From: Candidatus Altarchaeota archaeon
Lineage (GTDB): Archaea; SpSt-1190
DNA length: 31,386 nucleotides
Direction of reading: 5' to 3'
Assembly: GCA_030590165.1 (NCBI GenBank)
Contig: JAUUZA010000004.1
Span: forward strand, 1-31,386
The notes beneath the pieces were generated by a model, which saw only the letters and a program-made list of their open reading frames with translations, had not been told where the DNA came from and did no database searches. The translations under genes and the position numbers were made by a program. Positions 23,418 through 30,345 of this stretch are shown piece by piece (the first letter of the stretch is position 1; every line of letters begins with the position of its first letter).

Positions 23418-23752
23418 AAATTCTTTGTCAATCAAAGGCTAAAGAACCATATGCATCAGTTATTAATGAATTATCCAAGAGGACGAGAGTGAATGTTGAA
23501 TTTGTTAAAATTATTCCTGAAGGTGAATATATTGTTCTTGATGAACACGGCGAATTAATAAATCTTGAGATGTTAAAAAAAATCATAAAACCAAATTCTG
23601 TTTTTGTTGTTGGAGGTCCTGATGGTACAAGTACTAAGGGAAATAAAATATCGCTGGGACCTTATACTTTGAATCATCAAATTGCAATTATTGTTTTACT
23701 TGAACTCTTATTTCGGATAATGAATCCAACTCATCCTTATAATAAACATTAA
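23414..23752 (+). CDS. Short RlmH-like SPOUT methyltransferase
   Basis: The 112-residue protein matches the C-terminal and core parts of RlmH (COG1576), the SPOUT enzyme that methylates a pseudouridine in helix 69 of 23S rRNA: YIVLDEHGELI, VFVVGGPDG, ISLGPYTLNHQIAIIVLLELLFRIM and a final HPYNKH in place of the usual YH-basic end. Bacterial RlmH is about 155-159 residues, so about 40 are missing, mainly before the LDEHG strand. The start is GTG overlapping the parvulin TGA. Methyltransferase activity is likely but the target in an archaeon is uncertain. Confidence 0.72.
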   Translation: MKILCQSKAKEPYASVINELSKRTRVNVEFVKIIPEGEYIVLDEHGELINLEMLKKIIKPNSVFVVGGPDGTSTKGNKISLGPYTLNHQIAIIVLLELLFRIMNPTHPYNKH

Positions 23753-24150
23753 TTAAACTCATCCTCTTCTTCTAAGTCTTTAGGTAAACCAAAAGTTTTT
23801 TCAGAATCTTGTTGTTTTAAAGTTTCTAATTCTTTTATCTTCCCTGAATCTTGTTGATTTGAAGTTTCTAAAGCCTTTATTTTCTCAAACTCTTGTTTAT
23901 TTAAAAGTTCTAACTTCTTTATCTTTTCTAAATCTTGTTGGCTTAGAATTTCTTCATCAGTTTTAGGTTTCATTATCTTTACCCCAAGTATTTCTTCCAT
24001 AATTATCCTATGCCCCGATTTTTCACTTTCTTTTTTAATTAAATGTGGTTTGTTTTTTATAAATAAAATAGTGAATGTTGTTGCTAAACTAAAAATACCA
24101 ATCCAACCAAACAACATAGACAAATCTCTGTCTCTTTTATTAGCAATCAC
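23749..24150 (-). CDS. Membrane-anchored repeat coiled-coil protein
   Basis: A hydrophobic segment (about 12-31, MLFGWIGIFSLATTFTILFI) is followed by a charged region and three and a half tandem 14-residue repeats of the type NQQDxxKIKxLETL, then an acidic end (DLEEEDEFN). The heptad-multiple period and Leu/Ile spacing suggest a coiled coil. The repeats are encoded by a 42-bp tandem repeat. The start may be GTG 24150 (6 nt after the surface-protein stop, with GGAG close by) or ATG 24117. Its stop shares TTAA with the RlmH-like gene. Function unknown; structural or tethering role inferred. Confidence 0.6.
   Translation of the reverse strand: MIANKRDRDLSMLFGWIGIFSLATTFTILFIKNKPHLIKKESEKSGHRIIMEEILGVKIMKPKTDEEILSQQDLEKIKKLELLNKQEFEKIKALETSNQQDSGKIKELETLKQQDSEKTFGLPKDLEEEDEFN
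23804..23953 (-). repeat. 42-bp in-frame tandem repeat, about 3.5 copies
   Basis: Units begin at 23804, 23846, 23888 and 23930, exactly 42 bp apart, each starting with a variant of GAATCTTGTT on the plus strand. Each unit encodes 14 residues of the coiled-coil protein. Copies have diverged by substitutions but not by indels, so the frame has been kept. Confidence 0.85.
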
Positions 24151-24156
24151 TACTCC

Positions 24157-25812
24157 TCATAATTTTTCAACAGATAAACTTGAATATCTTTTCACAAATT
24201 CAAGTTCTAATTTAACAGATTCAAGATCATCAATACTAAAATATTGTTTAGCATCACCTAATTTTTGAGTAGCTTGACCTAATAAAGAAAAAATTTCACT
24301 TACATTTTTACCTTCATTTTCAGAACGCTGTGTTTCATTGAGTAAAATTTTTATTAAATTTTCCATTTCGCTAATAGTTTGATTAAGACTTATTCTCAAT
24401 AAATCAGTATCAATAGGAAGAAAAATCAAACTAAAAGTTGTTGAATCGGAAATTCCTTCACCACTTGCAGTTACCATATAATTATATTTTTTATCCTCAG
24501 CGTTTTCAGGAACTTTTATACTAACTATAAATGCTTTAGTCGTATTAAATGGAAGTTCTGTACTTTTTGGAGATACACTTATTTCAAAATCACCTGAAAC
24601 ACTTAAAGAAACCTCTTCGAGACCAACATTTCCGTCATTTTCTACTCCAATAAAAATTAGTTCAGTTTCACCCCTTACTATTTCTACTTCTTCAGGACAG
24701 ATAGATATTTTAAAACTCTTAACAACCGGAATTGGTATCGGTGCAAATCCCCTTCCCCCTGAAGGACTTGAAGGTGTTGTTGGTTGTTCACTTACATCTA
24801 AAAAAGTTGTAATATTTTTATTTCCACCATTAACACTTTCAACAATAATCTTTCCTGAATAAGAACCTACACTAGACCTTGGACCAATATATGCATAAAC
24901 AAATTTATTATCACTTGGGATTATACTACTAAAAAAAGTTTCACTAAAACTTATCCAACTCACATCAGAACGAAGAGTTACATTCACTAAGGAAAGGTCA
25001 CCTATATTACTAATTACTAAGGTTCTCGTTGAAATTGCACCAACATAGACAGACTCTGATATTGAACTTGGAGAAACATCTAAAATAGGGGCACCAGTTG
25101 GCTCCAATATTATTGAAATATTTGACATATTTAAATTCCCAAATACTGTAACTGGTTCAGATCCCATATCAAACAAGGCTTTAGATGCTTCAACAAAATA
25201 CTCACCCGGAACTAACCATTCAGAAATGTAGGTACCATTTTCATCAGTATTTCCAGTGTCTTTTAAAATAACACCAGCGGTCCAAATTAAAACACTTGCT
25301 CCCGATAAACGGCCGCCTAAACTATCAAAAACCGTCGTATTAATTCTCCCAACATTATCCGTAACATTAACAGTTATATTAATTTTTTCAAACTGACCAT
25401 CACTTGTATTTACTGAAATATTTGCATAATAAAGTTCACTGCTTGTGAAAGGCGGTACAGAAACAGTAAAATTAATTTTATTTGTTTCACCAGGAGCAAT
25501 GAAAACTTCCAAATAAGAACTTCCATTAAAACTTATCCAATCCGAAACATTACCACCCTTGAAAACAGTAGTATTCAAACCCATATTCCCGGGATACTCA
25601 GCTTCAATATCAAAATTTTCAATAACTTCCCCATTAGGTGGAACAAAAACTGTTATGTTTGTGTGTGATAAACTTAAAGTATTATTAAATTCCGTTATAG
25701 TTGTATTACTAATAGGTGAAATAATATTTGTTGAATCTCCAAATGAAGTTAAACTAAATAATAAAATTAAAATCCCAAAACAAAGGAAAAATTTCCTAAT
25801 CATTATCATCAT
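24157..25812 (-). CDS. Sequon-rich secreted surface protein with Ig-like domains
   Basis: This 551-residue protein has an N-terminal signal peptide (IRKFFLCFGILILLFSLTSFG), many N-x-S/T sequons (e.g. NTTI, NITVF, NISVN, NMSNIS), beta-rich repeats of NEW3/Ig type (INFTVSVPP, TRTLVISNIGDLSLVNVTL, AFIVSIKVPENAEDKKYNYMV), a carboxypeptidase-regulatory-like segment (GASVLIWTAG...DENGTYISEWLVPGEYFVEA), a Pro/Ser hinge (TPSSPSGGRGFAPIPIP) and a helical C-terminus. No C-terminal membrane anchor is visible. It probably lies in or on the cell envelope. Several ATGs (25812, 25809, 25803) could be the start. The coiled-coil gene follows after 6 nt. Confidence 0.75.
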   Translation of the reverse strand: MMIMIRKFFLCFGILILLFSLTSFGDSTNIISPISNTTITEFNNTLSLSHTNITVFVPPNGEVIENFDIEAEYPGNMGLNTTVFKGGNVSDWISFNGSSYLEVFIAPGETNKINFTVSVPPFTSSELYYANISVNTSDGQFEKINITVNVTDNVGRINTTVFDSLGGRLSGASVLIWTAGVILKDTGNTDENGTYISEWLVPGEYFVEASKALFDMGSEPVTVFGNLNMSNISIILEPTGAPILDVSPSSISESVYVGAISTRTLVISNIGDLSLVNVTLRSDVSWISFSETFFSSIIPSDNKFVYAYIGPRSSVGSYSGKIIVESVNGGNKNITTFLDVSEQPTTPSSPSGGRGFAPIPIPVVKSFKISICPEEVEIVRGETELIFIGVENDGNVGLEEVSLSVSGDFEISVSPKSTELPFNTTKAFIVSIKVPENAEDKKYNYMVTASGEGISDSTTFSLIFLPIDTDLLRISLNQTISEMENLIKILLNETQRSENEGKNVSEIFSLLGQATQKLGDAKQYFSIDDLESVKLELEFVKRYSSLSVEKL

Positions 25813-25845
25813 TCACTTTTTCATTAGTTTTTTTACATTACTAGC

Positions 25846-26106
25846 CTAATATTGTTTACTCATATATTTCCCAATAATTTTAATGAGTTCAAAATTCTCT
25901 TCAGAAAAATCAACCACCTTCCCAAAAACAAGTTCGTGAAAAAGATATTGAGCATTATCATTGTGATAAAAACTTTTTTTAAACATATTTTTTACATAGT
26001 TTATGCGCTCATTAATATTTGAATATTCAGAAATATGACAGGAAATCCCTTTAATTTTTGCAAAATCATTAGCTAGAGTGACTAAATATTTGTCAAGCTT
26101 ATCCAC
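25846..26106 (-). CDS. Small hypothetical protein, paralogue of upstream gene
   Basis: This 86-residue protein is unrecognised but resembles its upstream neighbour (26127-26447). Both have an LDK start, an S-x-H/I-S-(E/D) stretch, (N)ERINYVKNMF against QERLDFVGRIY, and YLFHELVFGKVVD against DMYEIVLGRAID. It is predicted helical. The start is GTG at 26106 with a TTTTTAAG box about 23 nt upstream, overlapping the end of the neighbour. Probably a tandem gene duplication in a lineage-specific family. Confidence 0.55.
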   Translation of the reverse strand: MDKLDKYLVTLANDFAKIKGISCHISEYSNINERINYVKNMFKKSFYHNDNAQYLFHELVFGKVVDFSEENFELIKIIGKYMSKQY

Positions 26107-26126
26107 TCCTAATCAACAAGCAAAAC

Positions 26127-26447
26127 TTAAAAAGAATTTTTAACAATCAATTCTTTTGCTTTTTTCAGAAATTCAGTAAATTGATATTTATTAATAATAT
26201 TTAGGCAAGTTTCATAATTTTCAAACTGTGTTTCAGCAAGCTTAATTAATTCAGGTTCATCTATTGCGCGTCCAAGAACTATTTCATACATGTCAATTCT
26301 TTGATAAATATCATCCTTATTAAAATTTCGATATATACGCCCAACAAAATCTAATCTCTCTTGCTCATCCTCCCAGTCAGAAATGGGAGAAACCTCAAAT
26401 TTATGGGCATATTCTTCCATTTTTTGAACAATTACTTTATCAAGCAC
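26127..26447 (-). CDS. Small hypothetical protein, paralogue of downstream gene
   Basis: A 106-residue helical, acidic protein of unknown family, similar by eye to the gene at 25846-26106 over its first about 75 residues, with an added C-terminal helix (FTEFLKKAKELIVKNSF). The start is GTG at 26447; a TTTTAATTTTATAA box lies about 21-24 nt upstream. It abuts the hairpin-element region on its upstream side. No membrane or signal segment. Confidence 0.55.
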   Translation of the reverse strand: MLDKVIVQKMEEYAHKFEVSPISDWEDEQERLDFVGRIYRNFNKDDIYQRIDMYEIVLGRAIDEPELIKLAETQFENYETCLNIINKYQFTEFLKKAKELIVKNSF

Positions 26448-26493
26448 TCCAAATTAAAAATTATAAAATTAAAAGGGTGTTCCTTTTTCTTTA

Positions 26494-26545
26494 CTCAAGC
26501 TTTTTGAGCGAATCCCGCCTCAGCGGGAGTAGCGAGAAAAGCTTG
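26494..26545. repeat. Hairpin element A (CAAGCTTTT...AAAAGCTTG)
   Basis: Arms CAAGCTTTT (26496-26504) and AAAAGCTTG (26537-26545) pair perfectly. A nested stem TCCCGC/GCGGGA (26513-26518, 26523-26528) with loop CTCA lies inside. The left flank TTTACT is the same as in element C. It does not adjoin a tRNA. Confidence 0.85.
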
Positions 26546-26580
26546 TCTTGCATAAGAGGGATTTGCAGAAGGAAATTTTG

Positions 26581-26644
26581 CTCAAGCTTTTCGAGCGAGA
26601 GGACAAGCGACTGAAAGGAGCGAGTCCGAAGCGAAAAAAGCTTG
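26581..26644. repeat. Hairpin element B abutting tRNA-Leu 3' end
   Basis: Arms CAAGCTTTT (26583-26591) and AAAAGCTTG (26636-26644) flank a 44-nt interior with four AGCGA motifs at 26594, 26606, 26619 and 26630, and several alternative short pairings such as GGAC/GTCC. The last two bases of the arm are the discriminator position and the first acceptor base of tRNA-Leu. Confidence 0.85.
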
Positions 26645-26727
26645 CGGGGGATGAGATTTGAACTCACGAACCAACTTTGGACAGGAACCTCAATCCTGCG
26701 CATTTGACCATACTCTGCCACCCCCGC
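26643..26727 (-). tRNA. tRNA-Leu (GAG)
   Basis: On the minus strand: acceptor GCGGGGG with CCCCCGC, D arm with GG, anticodon stem CAGGA/TCCTG and loop TTGAGGT (anticodon GAG), a long class II variable arm with CCAA/TTGG stem, and T arm GTGAG-TTCAAAT-CTCAT. Discriminator A; CCA is not encoded. Its 3' end runs directly into hairpin element B. It lies downstream of tRNA-Phe. Confidence 0.94.
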
Positions 26728-26744
26728 ATCTCAATCGTACTTTA

Positions 26745-26792
26745 CTCAAGCTTTTCGAACGGAGCCCGAAGGGCGTAGTTGAGAAAAGCTTG
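26745..26792. repeat. Hairpin element C abutting tRNA-Phe 3' end
   Basis: Arms CAAGCTTTT (26747-26755) and AAAAGCTTG (26784-26792) enclose a stable GCCC-GAA-GGGC hairpin (26764-26774). The right arm overlaps the 3' end of tRNA-Phe by two bases, exactly as element B does with tRNA-Leu. Confidence 0.85.
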
Positions 26793-26864
26793 GGGCCAGC
26801 GAGATTTGAACTCGCGACAACTCGGTCTTCAGCCGAGCGCTCTCCCAAGCTGAGCTATGGCCCC
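26791..26864 (-). tRNA. tRNA-Phe (GAA)
   Basis: On the minus strand: acceptor GGGGCCA with TGGCCCC, D arm GCTC/GAGC, anticodon stem CTCGG/CCGAG with loop CTGAAGA (anticodon GAA), T arm GCGAG-TTCAAAT-CTCGC. Discriminator A; no CCA encoded. An ATATTATAAATATT box near 26885-26900, inside the end of the upstream gene, is about 26 nt from the 5' end. Confidence 0.95.
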
Positions 26865-26879
26865 AGTAAGAAACAATCA

Positions 26880-27926
26880 TCAATTAATATTTATAATATT
26901 ACTGAGAGAATTTAAACTGTCTTGAACCCTTTCATGAAAATTTGAAAAACATTTCCACTCCCCTTCTACATCCATACAAAGGTCTTCTGAGGACATAAAA
27001 AGCATCCAATAATTAAAATATCCCCTAAAATTAGTACTGCCAATTGAATTTCCATCAACATAAATTACCTCTGCATAATTCTGAGGTTCAACTAAAATAC
27101 ATTGACTCATAATTGTGTCAATATTTTCTCCTTGTTTTATTTCTTCTACTAAATCATTATCACAAAATGCGTTGATACAATGTCCTGTTGGACCCGCCGA
27201 ATAACATACAACATAAACTTTCGTTTTAGGAATTTCTACATACCTTGCTTCCTGCAAATACAAATCACCTACAACATGATATTTTCCATCTGAGGCTTGT
27301 TTCCATCCTTCAAAAAAACGACCATACTTTTGATAAAGATAATTTGCTTCAGCCATAAAAAGAGTTGCAAGGTCTTCACAATCACCACCCTCCCTATCTA
27401 TAGTAAATGAAATGTTTTGTATGAAATCCGCCTTTCCAAGCTCAATATCATTTAAATATTCAATATCAAAAACGCGCTCATTACGAAACCAAAGACAAGG
27501 AAGCCTAATACGTCCATCAACACAATCTTCAATTGTTGCTAATTCTTTATCTAAAGGAGGAGAAAGTATGGAATTATCTTCAAACCAATCAAAATAAGAT
27601 TCAAGTTGGGTTTCTAATCCAGAAAATTCTTCAGTTAAAACTTCAAGTTCTTCCTTTTGTTGTTTTATTGTTGAACTAAATTCAGTTTCAAGAAGAGAGG
27701 TCCTATTTTCAATATCAAATGCAAAATCGGTAAGTAAATTTATTATTTCTTCAACCTCTAAATCTTTACTTGTCAAATTATTAACATTAATTAAAAGTTC
27801 ATTCAATACAAACTTATGTTCATTCACTTTTTTATTTAAAAAATATAATGAAAAACTTGTAAAAATTAAAAAAATCATAAAACTTGCCACAAATAATTTA
27901 CTGAAGTTTTTTGACTTTTTAACCAT
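26880..27926 (-). CDS. Membrane-anchored transglutaminase-like protein
   Basis: From ATG 27926 the 348-residue protein has one N-terminal membrane helix (LFVASFMIFLIFTSFSLYFL), a coiled-coil stretch (about 75-110, rich in Leu/Glu), and a domain with REGGDCEDLATLFMAEANYLYQKYG, the Cys-nucleophile pattern of transglutaminase-like/BTLCP cysteine enzymes (C183), then GPTGHCINAF with a candidate catalytic His (H249). Such domains act as proteases or cross-linkers; here it would face outward. The longest frame starts at 28022 but crosses the divergent hydrolase; the TTATAA at 27949-27954 is 25.5 nt from ATG 27926. Several Cys suggest disulfides. Activity is inferred. Confidence 0.68.
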   Translation of the reverse strand: MVKKSKNFSKLFVASFMIFLIFTSFSLYFLNKKVNEHKFVLNELLINVNNLTSKDLEVEEIINLLTDFAFDIENRTSLLETEFSSTIKQQKEELEVLTEEFSGLETQLESYFDWFEDNSILSPPLDKELATIEDCVDGRIRLPCLWFRNERVFDIEYLNDIELGKADFIQNISFTIDREGGDCEDLATLFMAEANYLYQKYGRFFEGWKQASDGKYHVVGDLYLQEARYVEIPKTKVYVVCYSAGPTGHCINAFCDNDLVEEIKQGENIDTIMSQCILVEPQNYAEVIYVDGNSIGSTNFRGYFNYWMLFMSSEDLCMDVEGEWKCFSNFHERVQDSLNSLSNIININ

Positions 27927-27948
27927 CAATAAAAATAAATCGTGAGGA

Positions 27949-27954
27949 TTATAA
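27949..27954. promoter_or_regulatory. Shared palindromic TTATAA box
   Basis: TTATAA is centred 25.5 nt from the minus-strand ATG at 27926 (transglutaminase-like) and 24.5 nt from the plus-strand ATG at 27976 (lipoprotein hydrolase). The divergent gap is only 49 bp. Confidence 0.6.
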
Positions 27955-27975
27955 AACTTGAAGAGTAAGAAAAAG

Positions 27976-28635
27976 ATGAAGCATGTCATGCTTATCCTTT
28001 TAGTTTTATTAGCGGGTTGCACAACAAGATATTCTTTAACGACTGATGACGGTGAAAAAATTACTTATGAATATATTGAAGGAGGGTCCAAAGGTATTAT
28101 TTTCTTACATGGATTGGGTGGAAGTATAAATGATTGGAAACCACTAAAAGAAGCCTTAAAAGAAGATAAATTTTCAATGATTTTAATTGATTTTAGAGGT
28201 CACGGTCAAAATAAAGGAAAATGGGAAGACTTCGAAACTGAAGATTTTCAAGACATGATTTATGACGCAAGAATCGCCGAAAAAATGTTAAGGAGTGAAG
28301 GAGTTATTCCAACTATTATAATTGGTGCAGACCTTGGAGCTAACCTTGGTCTAAAATTAGCTATTGAAAAAGATATTGGAAAGGTAATTCTTCTATCACC
28401 AGGATCTAATTATAAAGGAATTACCATTTCTAAAGAAATTTCAAATTATACTGGTCAATCCCTTATTTTTTCAGGAAAAGCGGATTCAGCATCATACACT
28501 ACGAGTCAAGTCATGAAAAGAAACATAAATACAACTGCCATTGTTGTAAGCGGCGACAAGCGAGGAACTGAAATGTTACCAGATATCAATCCACATATTC
28601 TTCAATTCTTAAGGCCAACTTTAACTTCTACTTAA
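27976..28635 (+). CDS. Lipoprotein with degenerate alpha/beta-hydrolase domain
   Basis: ATG 27976 gives a lipoprotein signal: a hydrophobic run ending LLAGC (Cys15, lipobox). The 219-residue protein has an alpha/beta-hydrolase fold pattern: GIIFLHGLGGS (oxyanion loop), ILIDFRGHGQNKG, a nucleophile elbow and SLIFSGKAD. The elbow reads GADLG, with Asp119 where Ser is usual, and the late His of the family pattern (HGTDML-like) is replaced by Arg196 in DKRGTEML. The protein may therefore not be a conventional esterase. A TTG at 27958 would add six residues; the shared box favours ATG. Divergent from the transglutaminase-like gene, so possibly co-regulated. Confidence 0.75.
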   Translation: MKHVMLILLVLLAGCTTRYSLTTDDGEKITYEYIEGGSKGIIFLHGLGGSINDWKPLKEALKEDKFSMILIDFRGHGQNKGKWEDFETEDFQDMIYDARIAEKMLRSEGVIPTIIIGADLGANLGLKLAIEKDIGKVILLSPGSNYKGITISKEISNYTGQSLIFSGKADSASYTTSQVMKRNINTTAIVVSGDKRGTEMLPDINPHILQFLRPTLTST

Positions 28636-28676
28636 AAGTGAAATAAACATAAATAACAGAAGTACATTCTTAAGTT

Positions 28677-29171
28677 ATGGCAATAAAATTCGATTCACGA
28701 ATAATAATGGGGATTTGTATAATCCTCGCGTTTTTTGGTGGAATTGCATTGGCGGCACCTAAGACTGGTGGCGGTAGAGGCTTTGACGACTACGGATACA
28801 ACGATGATGGTACCGTTTTTATGAACTGTAAGGCAAATTATGTTAATTGGAAAAATGGAGCTCCAGCAACAATTTGTTCTGAAACTGATATGGAAGTTCA
28901 TATTAAATGGAAATTTGATAAGGACGGAAACTTAGATTGGTTTCTAAACTTATTATACAGTCCAGTAAGTGAGTCCCACGTTATGAAGAAATTTGTAACA
29001 ATAAGCCAAGAAGAATGTTCCGCAGTTGGGGGTGCTTTTATGACTCCAGGACTAGTAGTGAAACAAACAGGAGAAATAGTTCCAGTTTGTCAAATAATGC
29101 AAGCTACTTCAGGAGAGGGCGCAACTTTAATTGCAACACCAGTCGGCTTTGGAGTATACCAAGGTAACTAA
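28677..29171 (+). CDS. Secreted protein with four cysteines, 164 residues
   Basis: The N-terminus is a signal peptide with a likely cleavage after ALA (residues about 1-26). The mature part is glycine-rich at first (TGGGRGFDDYGYNDDG) and has four Cys (C51, C67, C114, C138) able to form two disulfides. I do not recognise the family. CATAAATAAC near 28648-28657 is centred about 24 nt before the ATG. A strong hairpin terminator follows the stop by 2 nt, suggesting a short, well-expressed message. A secreted structural or binding protein is my best guess. Confidence 0.6.
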   Translation: MAIKFDSRIIMGICIILAFFGGIALAAPKTGGGRGFDDYGYNDDGTVFMNCKANYVNWKNGAPATICSETDMEVHIKWKFDKDGNLDWFLNLLYSPVSESHVMKKFVTISQEECSAVGGAFMTPGLVVKQTGEIVPVCQIMQATSGEGATLIATPVGFGVYQGN

Positions 29172-29173
29172 AT

Positions 29174-29207
29174 ATCTCGCTTTGCGAGATTCTTTTTTTA
29201 TTTTTTT
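29174..29207 (+). terminator. Hairpin plus T-run terminator
   Basis: ATCTCGC (29174-29180) pairs with GCGAGAT (29184-29190) across a 3-base loop, followed by a T-rich run to 29207. It begins two bases after the stop of the secreted Cys protein. Form as in an intrinsic terminator. Confidence 0.8.
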
Positions 29208-29257
29208 AATAAACTTAAAGTAAGTTTCTTCAACTACATAAAAATATAACTTCCTAA

Positions 29258-30322
29258 TTACCCGAAGAAACAATCTGGGTCTCCAGGGTCTTCAGGTGGA
29301 CAATATCCATCCTCAACAATCCATTCCCCATCATAAGCATTCCCTTGAACATCTTGAAGATTCTCACAAAAAACTGGAATTTCCGTATCATCAAGAGCCC
29401 GAACAAATAAATAAACTTCATCAATAGCCCCATGGAAATAATCCCCAGAACTATTTCCAATAAACAAATCACCCATACTCGGTGAATAAGAGGAATCAAC
29501 CGAACTTAATAGTGAACAATTTCTATAAACTTTCAAAGAAGTCCCATCATATTTCATAACAAAGTGAGTCCATACATCATTAGTAAGTGATTCACTAATT
29601 GACTCTCCACCATCAAGACTAAATGAAACAGTTCCATCAGATTGACTCGCGACATGGAAGGAATCGCCATCAATAATTCCTTCACTATTATTAACATTAG
29701 TTTCTCTTAAAGTCCAAAAAGCAAGAGTAAATTGTTCAGAATTAAAACCTGTATTTGCATTAACTTTAGCATATCCCCACCCACCATTAAACCTAAGTGC
29801 ATAATCAGAAGTCCCATTTATCCAAGTGGCATTTGTAACAGCATCATTCCCATTCAAACTCACATCACTTGAAGTAGTTCCACTACCTTCCCTAAATGGT
29901 AAATACATTAAAAGTCCGTAATCTTGACGCGCTCTGCACTTTTCAATTATAGTCCAATATTTAGATTTAATTGTTACAGTATAATCACTATTCTCAACCA
30001 TTGAAGCATTAAAATAAATATTTCCTGTTTTATCAATTTCAATTTTAGTAAAACCAGATCCAATTTTATCCAATCCGTCTTTTACTTCATAATAAAGAGA
30101 CCCAGACAAAAGTTCATTAGAACTAAGAGTCATATATCCATAATTTTCAAAACATACAGTTGCCAAGTGTTTTGGAGACATTCTATTAGAAACCATCAGT
30201 TCCCCTGTTTTTGATTCTGACTCTGTTGCAAATCTATTGACAAATAAATATGATGAAGAAACCATCACAATAGTAATTAAAATCATTGCTGCAGAAACTA
30301 TTGAAGCTGAAACTCCTTTCAC
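29258..30322 (-). CDS. Pilin-like signal plus LamG-type surface protein
   Basis: This 354-residue protein starts MKGVSASIVSAAMILITIVMVSSSYLF split as K-G and a hydrophobic helix, like archaeal class III (type IV pilin) signal peptides. An N-terminal domain with two Cys (ATVCFENYGYMTL, KYWTIIEKCR) is followed by a LamG/concanavalin-like domain (LMYLPFREGSGTTSSD, FTLAFWTLRE, DVWTHFVMKYDGTSLKVYRN, GAIDEVYLFVRALDDTEI) and a Cys/Pro-rich tail. LamG domains commonly bind sugars. The GTG start has a CATAAAAG box about 24 nt upstream, overlapping the stop of its paralogue. Probable adhesin on pili or the envelope. Confidence 0.75.
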   Translation of the reverse strand: MKGVSASIVSAAMILITIVMVSSSYLFVNRFATESESKTGELMVSNRMSPKHLATVCFENYGYMTLSSNELLSGSLYYEVKDGLDKIGSGFTKIEIDKTGNIYFNASMVENSDYTVTIKSKYWTIIEKCRARQDYGLLMYLPFREGSGTTSSDVSLNGNDAVTNATWINGTSDYALRFNGGWGYAKVNANTGFNSEQFTLAFWTLRETNVNNSEGIIDGDSFHVASQSDGTVSFSLDGGESISESLTNDVWTHFVMKYDGTSLKVYRNCSLLSSVDSSYSPSMGDLFIGNSSGDYFHGAIDEVYLFVRALDDTEIPVFCENLQDVQGNAYDGEWIVEDGYCPPEDPGDPDCFFG

Positions 30323-30345
30323 ATTAATTTGTATAGTCTTCTCTT

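Noticed and set aside
23804-23953. CRISPR-like periodic repeat
   Set aside because: Repeats are contiguous, divergent and in frame in a coding gene; there are no spacers.
26546-26580. Possible decayed tRNA 3' half next to hairpin element A
   Set aside because: A TGCAAAT that could be a T loop is flanked by CCTTC and CCCTC, which do not pair, and no acceptor stem can be found.
26491-26721. Open reading frame through hairpin elements A and B and tRNA-Leu
   Set aside because: It is translated tRNA and repeat sequence with low-complexity Leu/Arg/Ser content.
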